Of a DNA stretch of 64,000 bases, positions 19,833 to 30,675 are shown one piece after another. The notes beneath the pieces were generated by a model, which did no database searches, was not told the origin of the DNA, and saw only the letters and a program-made list of their open reading frames with translations. The DNA comes from Turnera subulata (taxonomy: Eukaryota; Streptophyta; Magnoliopsida; Malpighiales; Passifloraceae): contig JAKUCV010001604.1 of NCBI GenBank assembly GCA_028386065.3, forward strand, positions 277,735 through 341,734, given 5' to 3'. Each line of letters begins with the position of its first letter. Position 1 is the stretch's first letter. A program made the position numbers and the translations under genes.

Positions 19833-22800
19833 ATGGACTCCAATTCTGCGGACCCCAGTTCCAATCTTACTTTTCGTAAGCCTTCAAATGATGTCGCTAA
19901 AAGGAAGTATCGCCGCCATTCTCCCACCAGTGAATCGTCTTCTCCTCACGGTTAGTTCTGCTCTCTCGTTTTTTTTGGGTCTCGTGGTGATCTTCTGGGC
20001 AGATTTTATTTTATTTTTGGTTGCTATTTGTTTAAAGATGGCAGGGCATATTCTTCTGAGTGCTTTTTTGCTTTTACTTTTTTTAAAAAATATATATATA
20101 TATCTAGAAATGCTTCACATTGTTGATTGAGTATCTTCCATCCTTTTGTACCCATACTGGCGGGAGAGTATGATTAGGTTTTCCCTGGTGTTTGGGGTTG
20201 ATTTGTAAGTAGGTAGATTTTGACAAGGTTAGCACGGATGCAGTAGAAGAAGAAGGAGCATTACAGGCACCCAAGTATGACGGAAAAGTCTGGAGCTTGA
20301 CTACTGTTGGGTATAAGGAGATGAGTCATGCTATTCTTCTGCAGTGCAAATCATGTATTTGATGGGATGAGTGAGGAAGCTTCATATTTGAGAGATCTGT
20401 ATGGGTGCTTGAATTGTTGCTCATCTTTTGTTAAGTTGGTACAAATTGGTGAAAACATTGGTTTCAGATCCTATTAGTCTAGGTGATTGATGTTCTGTTT
20501 TGTCATATTTATGAACTGGGTTATTATTCTTGTGTCAACTTTTGTTCAAATTATTGCATATCTGTTGGAGTTGTCCCAGTGTTTTGTGCTTGTTGAATTG
20601 CATGCTGATGCAACTTTAAGGGTCCATTTGACATAACTTGTACTTGTAAAGTCGGTACATCAATTTATTTTAAATCATCAGTATGTGGTGTCTTTTTGCG
20701 TTTCTTTTTTGATACTTCAAGCCTGTTTCTATATACATCTACAGGAAGCCCCAAATACGAACGCAGCTCTAGTCCAGTTCCAACAGTTGATCCTAGTTCT
20801 GGTAAAGTCTCTGAACATCATCAGAAAAGGAAGAGCTATGACAGAGAGTTAGAAAGGAACTCTGCTAGGAGCCATTATGCTAAACATGGGGATCCATATA
20901 GAGACCATGATCGCCATTCCTCCAGGCATTCCCATGGTTATTCGAAACATGATGATTACCGTGGGCACGGGAAGGCTTCAGATGAATGGAGACATTCCCA
21001 TTCATCTTCTGATTATCATAGAAGAGATGAACATGAGCCAGGGAGATCAAGGGACTCTTCACGAAGTTCAGATAGATTGTCTCATGACAAAAAAGAGTCC
21101 TTGGGGTACAGAAGCAGGCCTAAAGAGAAAGAACTGTCATCCTCTGAGCGTCATCGAGACTTGTCGCCTGGTAGACTTGATTCTGGTAGGAAGTATTCTG
21201 ACCTGCCTTATGAAGAAAAGGATAGGGATCTGCGCCGGTCTGGTAGAGATGCTCGAGATCGTAGAAGTGACCGAACACTCAACTATGATGAAGCCAGGGG
21301 CCATCGAAACAGCTCTTCCGGAAGGCATGATGAAGGCTATCGAAGAGAGTCTTACAAGGATGACTTGAAAGAACTCAATGATCAAAAGGAAAAGAAACGT
21401 GGTACTCGGGAACCCTTCCATGATAAGGATCATTACAGTGGAGCACCTGTGGAGCAGAATGAACATAAATCTTCTCTTGGGAGCGACAGTCAAGAATTTC
21501 CCACCAAAAAGATAAAGTTACTCACTGAAGATTTCGATGATAGTAGAGAGGGTAATCTTTTTTTTTATCTGCTATATTATGTAGTAGATTTGTAAACTTA
21601 TTGGTTCAGTTCTTATGCATGTGACGCGTGGAATTGCAGTGAATGAAAAGAAGTCTTCTTCATCAAAGTTATCCCAGGAGATTGCTAGCAAAGTCGGTGA
21701 AGGTCATGATGCCACTGCTTCCGAGGCTGTCAACGACTTGAATGCAGCAAAGGTTGCTGCAATGAAAGCTGCAGAACTAGGTACATCCTGCTTCTAAATG
21801 TTGTTTTTATTAAATTATTCTGGTTTAAGATGTCTATTTCAATTGCAAAATTTTGTTGTTGGTCATTTTTGCTTTTAATAATATAGTAGTTGTTTAAGTG
21901 CTTCAATTCTTTGATAGTAGTTATTGCAACTTTTTTCTGTGATCGATGGTGTATACCTTCGTTTGGATATGAGATCATAGCTATGGATTACAGTGATTCG
22001 CACCTCTGTCCAGCTCTGATTGATGTTAGAGTTACTAGTTTTTGTCATTTTGCAATGCCAACATATGTCACTATAGAGTTCTTAATTTCTGAAGTCATTG
22101 TGTGACTGAAAACATTTGTTTCATAGTTGCGACATATTATTAAGCCTAGGTTTAAGCCCCAGTGGCATATATTTTGTATAGAAGTACCCCCAATATTTTT
22201 AGCATTCCCATTATAATGATCCATGTGTGGTGGCGGCAGTATGGGCCTAAGGAATGGACTTGGTGATATTGATCTTTCTCTGTCATCTGGCATCCGAGAT
22301 CAGGAATTGTATTTGTGGGTTAAGATTTTATTTCTGGATGTATCATAATAATGTCAAAAAGATGTGTAATTCTGTTGTGACATAAGGCTCTATTATTCAG
22401 TTTTATAAATTTGAGGATGAGTTCAGGGTGCACCCATCAAAGCCTCAACATTTAAGAGAAACACGACTCGCATGGATTTGAACCTAGGACTTCCTAATTC
22501 CAGATTAACTCGCTGCTATAATAGTGCTTGGGAAAATCAAAATCAAGTATCTTCAGAGTAAAAAAAATTACCTTAAATTGCCATTTCAACTTCTTATTTT
22601 GGCATGATTTCTTTTTTCTAGAGAAAAAAATTCTTTTTATTGATTATTTTGGTCGCATTTTAGTTGTCCCAATTCCAAATTCACAGTTCCTTTGGTAGAG
22701 AAAAAAATTCTTTTTATTGATTATTTTTGTCGCATTTTAGTTGTCCCAATTCCAAATTCACAGTTCCTTTGGTCACCCTACAGTTAACAAGAATCTTGTT

Positions 22801-23356
22801 GGAGTGGGTTTTATGTCTGCTGATCAAAAGAAGAAGCTTCTCTGGGGCAATAAAAAGAGTGGTACCTCAGAAGAGGTATGCCATGAGTTCTTTGATTATC
22901 GCCCCCTCTTGCATCGTTTACTCTATCTATTTTGACTGGTCTAATAATCTGTTGAATACTCTCAGCCTGGTCGTCGTTGGGATACTGCACTGTTCGGTGA
23001 TCGTGAAAGACAAGAGAAATTCAACAAACTCATGGTAAAATCTAATTCCCTTTCCTGTGTTTCTTTCATTTTGTTGTCAGATTTGGTTAGGAATGTAACA
23101 AGATAGAAATTGCAAGTTGCTTATGTGACTCGTTTCGTAGTTCACCTACTAACACAGTTTTAGAGTCTGAGGTTGCCTTGGTCCCTATTCCCAATTGTAG
23201 GGTGTGAAAGGCGAAGTGAAGATGGAGCTCAAACCCGACAACCAAGATGGGGATATCCAAGCTGTGAAGCAGAAGGAACTCCAGATGGATTTAGAGAAGC
23301 AGTACACTGCTGGACTTCGTCGAAGGGACGGCCGCACTGTTGGGCTGGGTCTTTAA
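19833..23356 (+). CDS. Arginine/serine-rich coiled-coil protein 2 homologue (RSRC2-like, SMAP domain)
   Basis: Six coding exons: 19833-19950, 20745-21551, 21640-21780, 22784-22875, 22966-23034 and 23201-23356, all GT-AG with matching phases, giving 460 residues. Residues about 40-290 are dominated by Arg, Ser, Asp and His (RS/RD-rich, disordered), as in splicing-associated proteins. The C-terminus carries the small-acidic-protein-like domain: WDTALFGDRERQEKF at about 390-404, then GVKGE, and the closing GLRRRDGRTVGLGL. This domain and ending are typical of RSRC2 proteins of animals and plants, which are nuclear and linked to pre-mRNA splicing. The molecular role in plants is unclear to me. 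A 77-bp tandem duplication sits directly before exon 4. The alternative start with MRFFFDTSS at 20696 is intronic. Confidence 0.85.
22619..22772. repeat. 77-bp tandem duplication upstream of RSRC2-like exon 4
   Basis: Two nearly exact copies (22619-22695 and 22696-22772), starting TAGAGAAAAAAATTC and including a T-rich tract. The second copy ends 11 bases before the splice acceptor of exon 4, so branch-point and pyrimidine-tract candidates are duplicated. Confidence 0.8.
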
Positions 23357-24480
23357 ATGTCTCTTCACCCTACTTGGTTTCTTGCTTCGCACCTTTTTCT
23401 CAGCTTGTTATCTTTATGGTGGCCGAGGATCATTTTTGTTATGAATGTAATCTAGTACATGTCCTAGAGGCTTTCTTTGTTTGTGATATCTCACATTCTG
23501 GCCGAGACAGGGATCACATAGGATGCCTTATGTATGATATCTGGCAACTCTTTGATGGTTGCAGCATTGATCAAATGCTTCGTTATGCCATTAATTTGAG
23601 CAGCGGTCTGAAGCAAACTCTTATTCCTCTTTTGTCACTGCTGAATGTAGAATTGACTCAACCATTAGTTTTTGCGCCTACCTATGGTATGCTGTCATAT
23701 GAGAAACTTATTTCTAACCCATTGGATTTGTTGGTTTTAAACTAAGGCCAAAAGCAACATGCCCATCTGGTTTCTAACGTAAATGTGAACCACCGAGCAC
23801 ATAGCTAATCAATATATAGAAGTATCGTATAGAATTCAAAGCTTTTATGTGTATAACCTCTCTTGAGCGTGCATGTCGTTCTAACTTGCCAATTTCCTTT
23901 TATGCTGGCGCAATTGTAAATCCATTTAAAGACTACTGCGCAGCTGAACAACCCTAGGGCTAGTCCAGCTGTCTTCTTCAGTCTTCACTGCCTTCCTGAC
24001 CTTCCTATTATCCTTGATAGTGATTGCAAAGGTTTCATTAAAGCTTAGTACAAATCAACCTATCAATTCATCCTCTAATTAAATGCGTTCTGCCATCTCA
24101 CGTAGGTTGATTATCAGTCAAATATTTTGTGGAGTCCATCACCTTTTGCCGTAAGAACTATAGAAGTGTTCAGAAGTCGAGGTATTCAAGTGAATGATTC
24201 AGCTTGAAATTTCAAGCAAAACATAAAAATGCTGACATAAAGAAATAATGCTCACTCGCAGTAAACAAAATTAAAACAATATCAAGTGACATCAGGTTTG
24301 GATTTTCAAACCACCAGCACCTGAAGCCTGAAGGCCAACGTCATGCATCCATGATATTCGTCGACACTTGACAAGACAAGCATCAATGATCCAAGTTCCA
24401 CTCCTAACAAAACACAACCATTTTTTTAGCCCCTAACTGACACCAGCCCACTAGTTGTATAACAAAATGAGATGTAGAGC
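23357..24480. other. Convergent 3' region between RSRC2-like and SmB
   Basis: About 23357-23800 should be the 3' untranslated region of the RSRC2-like gene. The remainder up to about 24480, where the SmB 3' untranslated region may end, shows nothing recognisable. The longest plus-strand frame (23173-23745) is exon 6 read in the wrong frame plus untranslated sequence. Confidence 0.4.
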
Positions 24481-24779
24481 ATCTCCATATCCAAGAGTAT
24501 CATCCCTCAAAAAACTTACATTAAAGCATCTCGATGGCCCGAACGTTTTATCCTGAACAAGGTAAGCTAAAAGTATCACTTCCTTCTACAAGAGCATACC
24601 AGCACAAAATATTGGAATGTCAAAGCATTCACGAAAGATAAGACAGATACACATGGGTCAAACAGCAAACTAATGTCAAAGTTGGTGCATGACTATTAAA
24701 ATTAACAGCCTTCACGCCTTCAAAATATCCATTCAACGCACTCCATGGAAGGACCTGGGGTAGAGCTCCCACAACCTGA
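24481..24779 (-). other. Probable second 3' UTR exon of SmB
   Basis: On the minus strand, CTTGTTTCAG (ending at 24780) is a good splice acceptor preceding GTTGTGGGAGCTCTACC. A donor-like CAG|GTGTGC lies at about 26390, some 10 bases after the SmB stop codon. Together they predict a 1.6-kb intron in the 3' untranslated region. The left limit is a guess. It would not trigger nonsense-mediated decay by the usual distance rule, since the junction is so close to the stop. Confidence 0.4.
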
Positions 24780-26390
24780 AACAAGTACACAGGCAAAATA
24801 GGTCAAACAGAATGCCGAGGTATCAAAGAGGTTATCTACAAAGGAAGGGAAGTAATACAACAACCAATTTTGGAATTGAAACACAACAAAGCACTGCCAC
24901 AATGAATCTAATAGTTTTAAGTAAATAACAATATAAATTAATCAGGCAAAGGGAAAACATATGAATGAATAGTAAGGTTAAATGAATAAAGCTCACTCAC
25001 AAGGTTCAAAATACACATATGCTTCAAATAAAAGGATAAACTTATGCCAGATGGTTGAAGCAAGTTTTAGCAGTTCGAGTGAAGTAAATTGGCACTGGAC
25101 AGAGTACATATATTAATTGATGTCCAATTATTTGAAAAAATCTAGTTTCTGTAATACGTGAATAGTTGTGTAACTTGTGAAAGTCTAGACAGTAAATATA
25201 AGTACAGAATATATAGCAAAATTCAATTCAGAACGAAAAGGACCAACACGACAATGGAAGGTGTAGGAGTTGCTTCTCTATTCCACCTACTATAATCTTT
25301 TTGAGTATTCTTGTCTTTTCTACACTGGCTCCCACGAGGTGATTTAAAAGTTATGCAAGCTATCTAGGCATCCGACGGTGTCAAGGTTTTCTTCTCAAGA
25401 GTGATTCCTTGAAGCTAGGCCACTAGATTCAATAACAGTTCCCGTCAATTAACAGCACTTCTCCGACCTAAAGCTATCAGTCACAGGTCTGGACTTTGTT
25501 TGCAAGTTCCAACTAAAATTCCAACCTATGATTACAATTGCTTCCACACTCACTATGCATCATATGTACAGCAAGCATTTTTGTTTGCAAGTTCCAACTA
25601 AAATTCCAACCTATGATTACAATTGCTTCCACACTCACTATGCATCATATGCAAGCATGCATTTTACTGCAGAACTCTGTAATATGAGTTGTGCCGCTTG
25701 TAAGGAAACTGCTAAGCAGAATGGTAAATAGTTTGTGGTTCTAACTCGCTTATTTGGAAGTAAAAGAGCACATACATACGCCATACTTACTAAGTGTTTC
25801 CTACCATATCTCTTCTACAAAGATGTGTCCTAGTTACAATGTCTGTTATATGGTAATTCAAACTTCAAGCAGTCATGTGTTTTGCTCTGATGTGTACCAT
25901 ATGCATTACCAAGAGAATGTGGTGAGAACTTCTTAGCTAGGAGGAGAGATAAAAGATATTCAACAAAGACGTTAAATATTCATGAAGAAATTTTTTTGGA
26001 ATTTCCAATTTATTGGCATGAAAAAAAAACGTAATATAACCCCAACCAGTTGGGCATGTTGTGATTGGGGCATTGACTAATTGGAAATATATATATATAT
26101 AGTATGTATGTATGTATGTATATGCAAATATCACATCAAGAGACCACTGCTATCTCATTTCTATGTGAATGTGCTGTACTTAAGCCAAAAATGCGAATTC
26201 AAAAACAAAACCAGGGAGAAAACACAGGGAAAGCTTGTGTCACAGCTAATCACTCAAAATTAAATTGTAAAAATAAAACTTGTTTGAGCAGTCTGTAGAA
26301 TCAACAATTATCTGAGCACCAAAACATAAAACATGAGTACCACAACAGGAATCATTATAAAGACAGGCATTGAGTCGAGTCAACTCTGCA
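24780..26390 (-). other. Probable SmB 3' UTR intron, with tandem duplication and microsatellite
   Basis: Non-coding. 25495-25660 is an 85-bp head-to-tail duplication (TTTGTTTGCAAGTTCC units at 25495 and 25580). 26085-26122 is a TA run followed by a (GTAT)n run. The small frames on both strands have no domains. Confidence 0.4.
25495..25660. repeat. 85-bp tandem duplication
   Basis: Second unit begins 85 bases after the first; about 70 bases are exact between the units before small differences set in. Confidence 0.75.
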
Positions 26391-26403
26391 CACCTGAACA
26401 AGT

Positions 26404-27288
26404 TTACTGCTGCTGATTCTGCTGTTGGTGTTGCTGTTGCTGTTGCTGCTGCTGGGGATTGGGCGGGGGAGGCATTCCAGGACGAGGTGGTCCGAACATG
26501 GGAACGTGTCCGCCAGGAGGAGGAGGCATCCCAGGCCTCGGCGGCACCGGCATTCCGGGCCTGGGAGGAGCCGGTGGTCCTCTCATCATGGGGGGTTGTG
26601 GAGGGGGACCAGGAGGTACTCCCATGGGCCTCTGACCAAACTGAGGAGGGGGAGCCATGGGGAACCCCTGCGGCTGTGGCTGCCCCTGTGGCGGACCCCT
26701 GGCAGGGAATTGGGGAGGAAAACCCACCGGCGGGCGCATGATGGGAGCAGGCTGCCCGCCGGGAGGGGGGTAACTGACCGGGGGAGCTGACAGTTGGGGG
26801 AGCGGCGGACGGGACAACTGCGGCTGCATCATACCGGGAGCGGGCCCACCAACCCCACGGACCGGGCCAGAGAGACCAGGCTGGGCCTGGAGCAGAGGAG
26901 GGGCGGCAGTGATACCACGGCCAGCGGCGCGGCCAATGCCGGGGCCGGCGAGGGAGGCGGCGGAGACGGCCTTGGCGCGGGACTCGTCGGGAGGGGGAGG
27001 GCCCTCGACGGTGATGGAGATGACCTCCTCGCCGCGGAGGAGGACGAGGCCGAGGGTGCGGCGGTCGAGGCGCTGGTCGTCGGCGTTGGGGTTGTTAGGG
27101 TTAGGGTTGGGGGTTTTGGTGGCCTTGGCAGGGGGAAGTTTGCGAAACTCCTCGCAATCGCCGAGGACGAGGTTCATGTGGCGATCGAAGGCCATGAACT
27201 TGCCGACCAGCTGGCGACCGTCCTGGATCGTCACCCGCATCCTGTAGTTTATGTATTGCAGCATCTTCGAGCTCTTCGACATCGACAT
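26404..27288 (-). CDS. SMB: Small nuclear ribonucleoprotein-associated protein B (SmB/B')
   Basis: Single coding exon, 294 residues, starting [20 protein letters not shown] start 24 codons upstream (27360) is open, but SmB proteins begin at MSMSKSS, so 27288 is preferred. Residues about 8-50 hold the Sm1 motif ([15 protein letters not shown], then [11 protein letters not shown]) and about 78-98 the Sm2 motif ([20 protein letters not shown]). The remaining two thirds is Pro/Gly/Met/Arg-rich with repeated PRPGMP and ends in a Gln run. The protein is one of the seven Sm subunits that form the ring around U1, U2, U4 and U5 snRNA; the tail contacts other spliceosome proteins. Arabidopsis has two close homologues. 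Coding DNA is very GC-rich, producing long spurious frames on the opposite strand. Confidence 0.95.
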   Translation of the reverse strand: MSMSKSSKMLQYINYRMRVTIQDGRQLVGKFMAFDRHMNLVLGDCEEFRKLPPAKATKTPNPNPNNPNADDQRLDRRTLGLVLLRGEEVISITVEGPPPPDESRAKAVSAASLAGPGIGRAAGRGITAAPPLLQAQPGLSGPVRGVGGPAPGMMQPQLSRPPLPQLSAPPVSYPPPGGQPAPIMRPPVGFPPQFPARGPPQGQPQPQGFPMAPPPQFGQRPMGVPPGPPPQPPMMRGPPAPPRPGMPVPPRPGMPPPPGGHVPMFGPPRPGMPPPPNPQQQQQQQQHQQQNQQQ

Positions 27289-27743
27289 CTTTGCCTCTCG
27301 ATTCTCTTGATTTTTTTCTCTTTCTAGGGTTTCTCTCGCGAGGGTTTTGGAGGAAAACACTACACTACTTACTACTACTACTTCCGTACTTCGAACCTAA
27401 CAGGAGAGAGGGGACAAACAAAACAAACCGCAAAATGGAACGCAAAAACCCTTCTTATCTAATTCTTTTTATTGCAATGGGCGGGCTTGTATTGGGCCCC
27501 TATGATGGATTGAAAAAATGTCGGCGGGCTATCGGGCCCTATTGGACTCAGTTTGGTCTTTCATTGGCGATCTGTCAGGCCTCATTAGACTCCGTTTAAT
27601 TTCTCAAAAAAAAAAAAAAAAACAGTATGCTAAAATATGGAGAAAAAGGAAAATATTTCGATAGATGTCGATTATATTCTCTTCATTTTAATCCATGCTT
27701 AGATGCTCAACTTCGAAACCAACGATTGTTGAGTACTCGAGTG
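27289..27743. promoter_or_regulatory. SmB 5' UTR and upstream region
   Basis: The 5' untranslated region of SmB (minus strand) probably extends to about 27400, where the sequence changes from CT/AG-rich leader to general AT-rich DNA. A poly-A run lies at 27606-27622. I could not define a TATA box with confidence. Confidence 0.35.
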
Positions 27744-27753
27744 GTCAAATGCC

Positions 27754-28060
27754 GAGAAATTTTATGGTGGGGACTCCCCAAGTTTGATTTGTTGTACACT
27801 CCTATTTATGTTAACAAATTACCTTTGATTGTTCGTTCTTTCCATTCTAGAGTTTATTTATTTTTCTAATTTACCTTGTAGGTTCTCCATTCATCTCCTA
27901 AAATTTATATTATTTCTTTTATTTATTATGTATTATTTAAGAAATAAATCTGCACATTCAATATATATACTTATATGGTTTAATTATTCCTAATATAACT
28001 GAATTTAAGATCAAGTCTACAACTAATCAAACTTGAGGAGTCCCCACCATAAAATTTCTC
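27754..28060. mobile_element. MULE-type MITE with perfect 10-bp target duplication
   Basis: A 307-bp element bounded by inverted GAGAAATTTTATGGTGGGG ends; the inverted similarity extends over about 50 bases. It is flanked by a perfect direct repeat GTCAAATGCC at 27744-27753 and 28061-28070. Nine- or ten-base duplications with long inverted repeats are typical of Mutator-like elements. The interior is AT-rich and non-coding. It sits about 460 bases upstream of the SmB start codon. Confidence 0.85.
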
Positions 28061-28070
28061 GTCAAATGCC

Positions 28071-30017
28071 CATTGTCTCTTTCTATGAGCTCATATGACT
28101 TCAATCCATGCCTTAACAATTGAAGAATACAATATTTAGGTGGGTTGTCCCCATATTAAATTAAGTTTGATAGTGCCTGTGGGCCACATATCAAAATGAG
28201 AGAAAAAAGTTCCTTTGTATAAGAAATTATTTACACTCAAAATTAAGTTTTAGATAATTTTTCGAAAAAATTATTAATAAATTTAATTAATAGAAGCAAA
28301 TATGTGTAGTTCATTTAAGACTATTGTTATAAGGTTAGTACAAGTGGTTTGGTTATGGATGAAAAAAATTTTGTTTGGAGACTATCCACTTTAGCTACGT
28401 GTGTGTCTGTCTCATCCGAATTAGTCTAATTATATTTGATAGGCAACAAAAAGAAATTCTATAAGTTTTTTTTTATATATTTCACACTTCCGCAATTTTT
28501 TTTTGTTTATTTTGTTTACCCATCCAATATCGTGCCTTGATTAATCCGAATCTCAGGTCACATATTTGGTTTGGCTTTGGTGGTTAAGTCTTTCGCAATA
28601 AGATGTTTTTTAGGTACACAAGAATTTGAATATGAGAACTTACTTAAATAATTTTCTGGTTTGACAATATAAGAAGAAAATGGGATAATGTCGGCAGAAG
28701 TGCTAAAACTTTAGGCCAGATCTCGTTTGAGTCTTAAAATTCATTATTTGGCTAAATAAGTCTTAAATTTTTAATTATTAAGTCTATTTGAGTCCTAAAA
28801 TCTTAAGCTAGATCTCGTCTGAGTCTTAAAATTCATTATTTGGCCAAACAAGTCCTAAATCTTTTGTTGTTAAGCATATTCCGAGTCTTACGTTAAATTT
28901 TCGTTAGTTAGTGCCGTTAACTTGAAAAAAATATTGACATGCATAATAATGGCCATAATTCCATATGGACCCATATAAATACAATAAAGTTTTAAGACTT
29001 CTGCGACCATTATCCCGAAGTAAAGGAATCATCCAATCAAATCCTCCGAATGAGAAAAAAAAAAAGAAAAAGAAATTCATGTATCCGGTGCTGGATTTTG
29101 GAGCAAATGGATTTTCATTTCAACACATACCCATTGCCTAACGGTGCCGAGAGAAAAGTCTATGTACAACCAAATGAAACTGCACCGCAAAACCGGCTGT
29201 GTACATTAAAGCACCATCTCCACAATCCCGGGCCGTTTCAATCAATCCATGCAATCCTTTATATAAGTTTTCTTTTTGTTTCAAACTTTCCAACCCGCCA
29301 GCGTCTCGTCGTCTAGTCCCTGATGCGCGCATAGGCGGCCATAGCACGTGTGTGTTGTCGTATAGCAGTACAAACGGTAATTACTATCTACTAGTAAATT
29401 ATGTAAATTACTCCCTCTTTCTTTCTTTCTTTCTTTCTTTCTTTTTATCCTTTTTTATTTTTTTTACCGTTCTTCGTGACAACCCTTCCATTTTTCGAAA
29501 ATTATTCAATGAAAAGAAGAAATGTGTGAGACCTGATTTAGACCAGCTTTTTTTTTTTTTGGGTTGCCTTCTGTGCGTAGAAATTCAAAGCTGACCATTT
29601 CAAAAGTCCTCGTCCACTCCAGACTTGAACATCCAAAACTGTTGGCTCCTTGTTAAATTTCAACACATAATACCTTACAATTTGTTCAAGAATCTTGGCA
29701 TGAATTTTCCCTTTTTACCAAAATTCTGATTCTTGTTTTTTTAAGGAATTTTTGTTTTATTTACGATGGCAACTTTAACATTTTAAGAGTCAGGAAAATA
29801 CTCCAATAACCAAGGTTTTCCTTAACATTGACAAAATATTTTTCCCAAACAAATGCATTAGTGTCCACTTTCCAGGCTAGGAAAGAAAGTTGCTGATTTT
29901 TTCCTTTTTTTTATTCTTTTTTTCTTCGTAATTTTTTGGTCTGAAAAAGTTGGTGATTGGACGGCTAGGCCTTGGTGTATAATGTATACGTGGACTATAG
30001 AAAAGAAAAGAAAACAG
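28071..30017. other. Intergenic; tandem repeat and CTTT microsatellite
   Basis: 28707-28890 is a diverged tandem repeat of about 91 bases (AGATCTCGTTTGAGTC / AGATCTCGTCTGAGTC). 29418-29445 is a (CTTT)n run. Remaining sequence is AT-rich without a supported gene; the frames at 29050-29594 lack domains. Confidence 0.4.
28707..28890. repeat. Diverged 91-bp tandem repeat
   Basis: Two adjacent copies sharing GAGTCTTAAAATTCATTATT and AAGTC(T/C)TAAAT. They differ at several positions, so the duplication is older than the others in the window or part of a repeat family. Confidence 0.6.
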
Positions 30018-30336
30018 AATGACATGGCAGGGGCACCACAGCAGTAAAGCCTTTAGCCTGCCATCTCTAGGACTCGGGTTTGAGTCCCGACGCTTCCAGT
30101 CAAGCCCCATTATAGTGTGATGTGGCCGAATATGGCCTTCCACACTGTGGGGTGGTGGCCGTTGAGCCTGGGTCTCCCCGACACTATGACGCGTAGCAGG
30201 CGAGGGTGTCCACTGGTGCCCCGGTGGGCGGTCTCTCCTATGAGGAGGGTCTAATGCCAGGATGTAACCGGTACTGACCGGGACCTGGACCGACGGGGCG
30301 ATGATGACACCGATGCCTTTTTTTTTCTTTTCTTCG
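30018..30336 (+). mobile_element. tRNA-derived SINE
   Basis: Starts near GGGGCACCACAGCAGTAAAGCC, with a box-A-like stretch, followed about 30 bases on by GGGTTTGAGTCCC, a good RNA polymerase III box B. A GC-rich body without coding potential follows, ending in a T-rich tail (GATGCCTTTTTTTT). This order is that of plant tRNA-derived SINEs with T-rich 3' ends. I could not find a clear target-site duplication, so the exact ends are uncertain. Confidence 0.6.
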
Positions 30337-30675
30337 ACAAAAAATAAAGTGAAAACGAACCATAATTAAGACTGCTAGATATACACAGAATTAATGGGAA
30401 ATGGATAACCTTCTTTAATACGTCATGGATCACCATCGTAAAAACAAAAGAGAGAAAACAAGAATAGGGATTACCATTTCTTATACGCTGCAAAGACTTT
30501 TCTCCCTCTTTAACCTTCTTTTACTTCTTCAAAATAAGAAAGCAGATCTTTTTCCACAATCAAATTCTTTTTTCTTTTTTTCTAGCAACCATGAAGTTAC
30601 TATTTTCGAGCCTATAAGTATAACTACAACCTAAGCAAACGTGTATTATTTTGGTCTAAAGAAAACGAACATCCA
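30337..30675. other. Upstream region of the GH31 gene
   Basis: AT-rich sequence between the SINE tail and the GH31 start codon. It should contain the promoter and 5' untranslated region. I see no distinct motif. Confidence 0.35.

Noticed and set aside
20877..21368. 163-codon Met/Ile-rich frame in RSRC2-like exon 2
   Set aside because: Shifted reading of the RS-rich exon, whose own frame continues through six spliced exons.
23173..23745. 190-codon frame at the end of the RSRC2-like gene
   Set aside because: Begins in an intron, overlaps exon 6 out of frame and runs through the 3' untranslated region.
26425..27327. Plus-strand frames of 112-177 codons rich in Gly, Arg and Ala
   Set aside because: They are the antisense of the GC-rich, proline-rich SmB coding exon.
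29050..29594. Overlapping frames near the CTTT microsatellite
   Set aside because: Low complexity and no recognisable motif on either strand.
30018..30100. Functional tRNA gene
   Set aside because: Box B is good, but the stretch does not fold as a full tRNA and continues into a SINE-like body with a T-rich tail.
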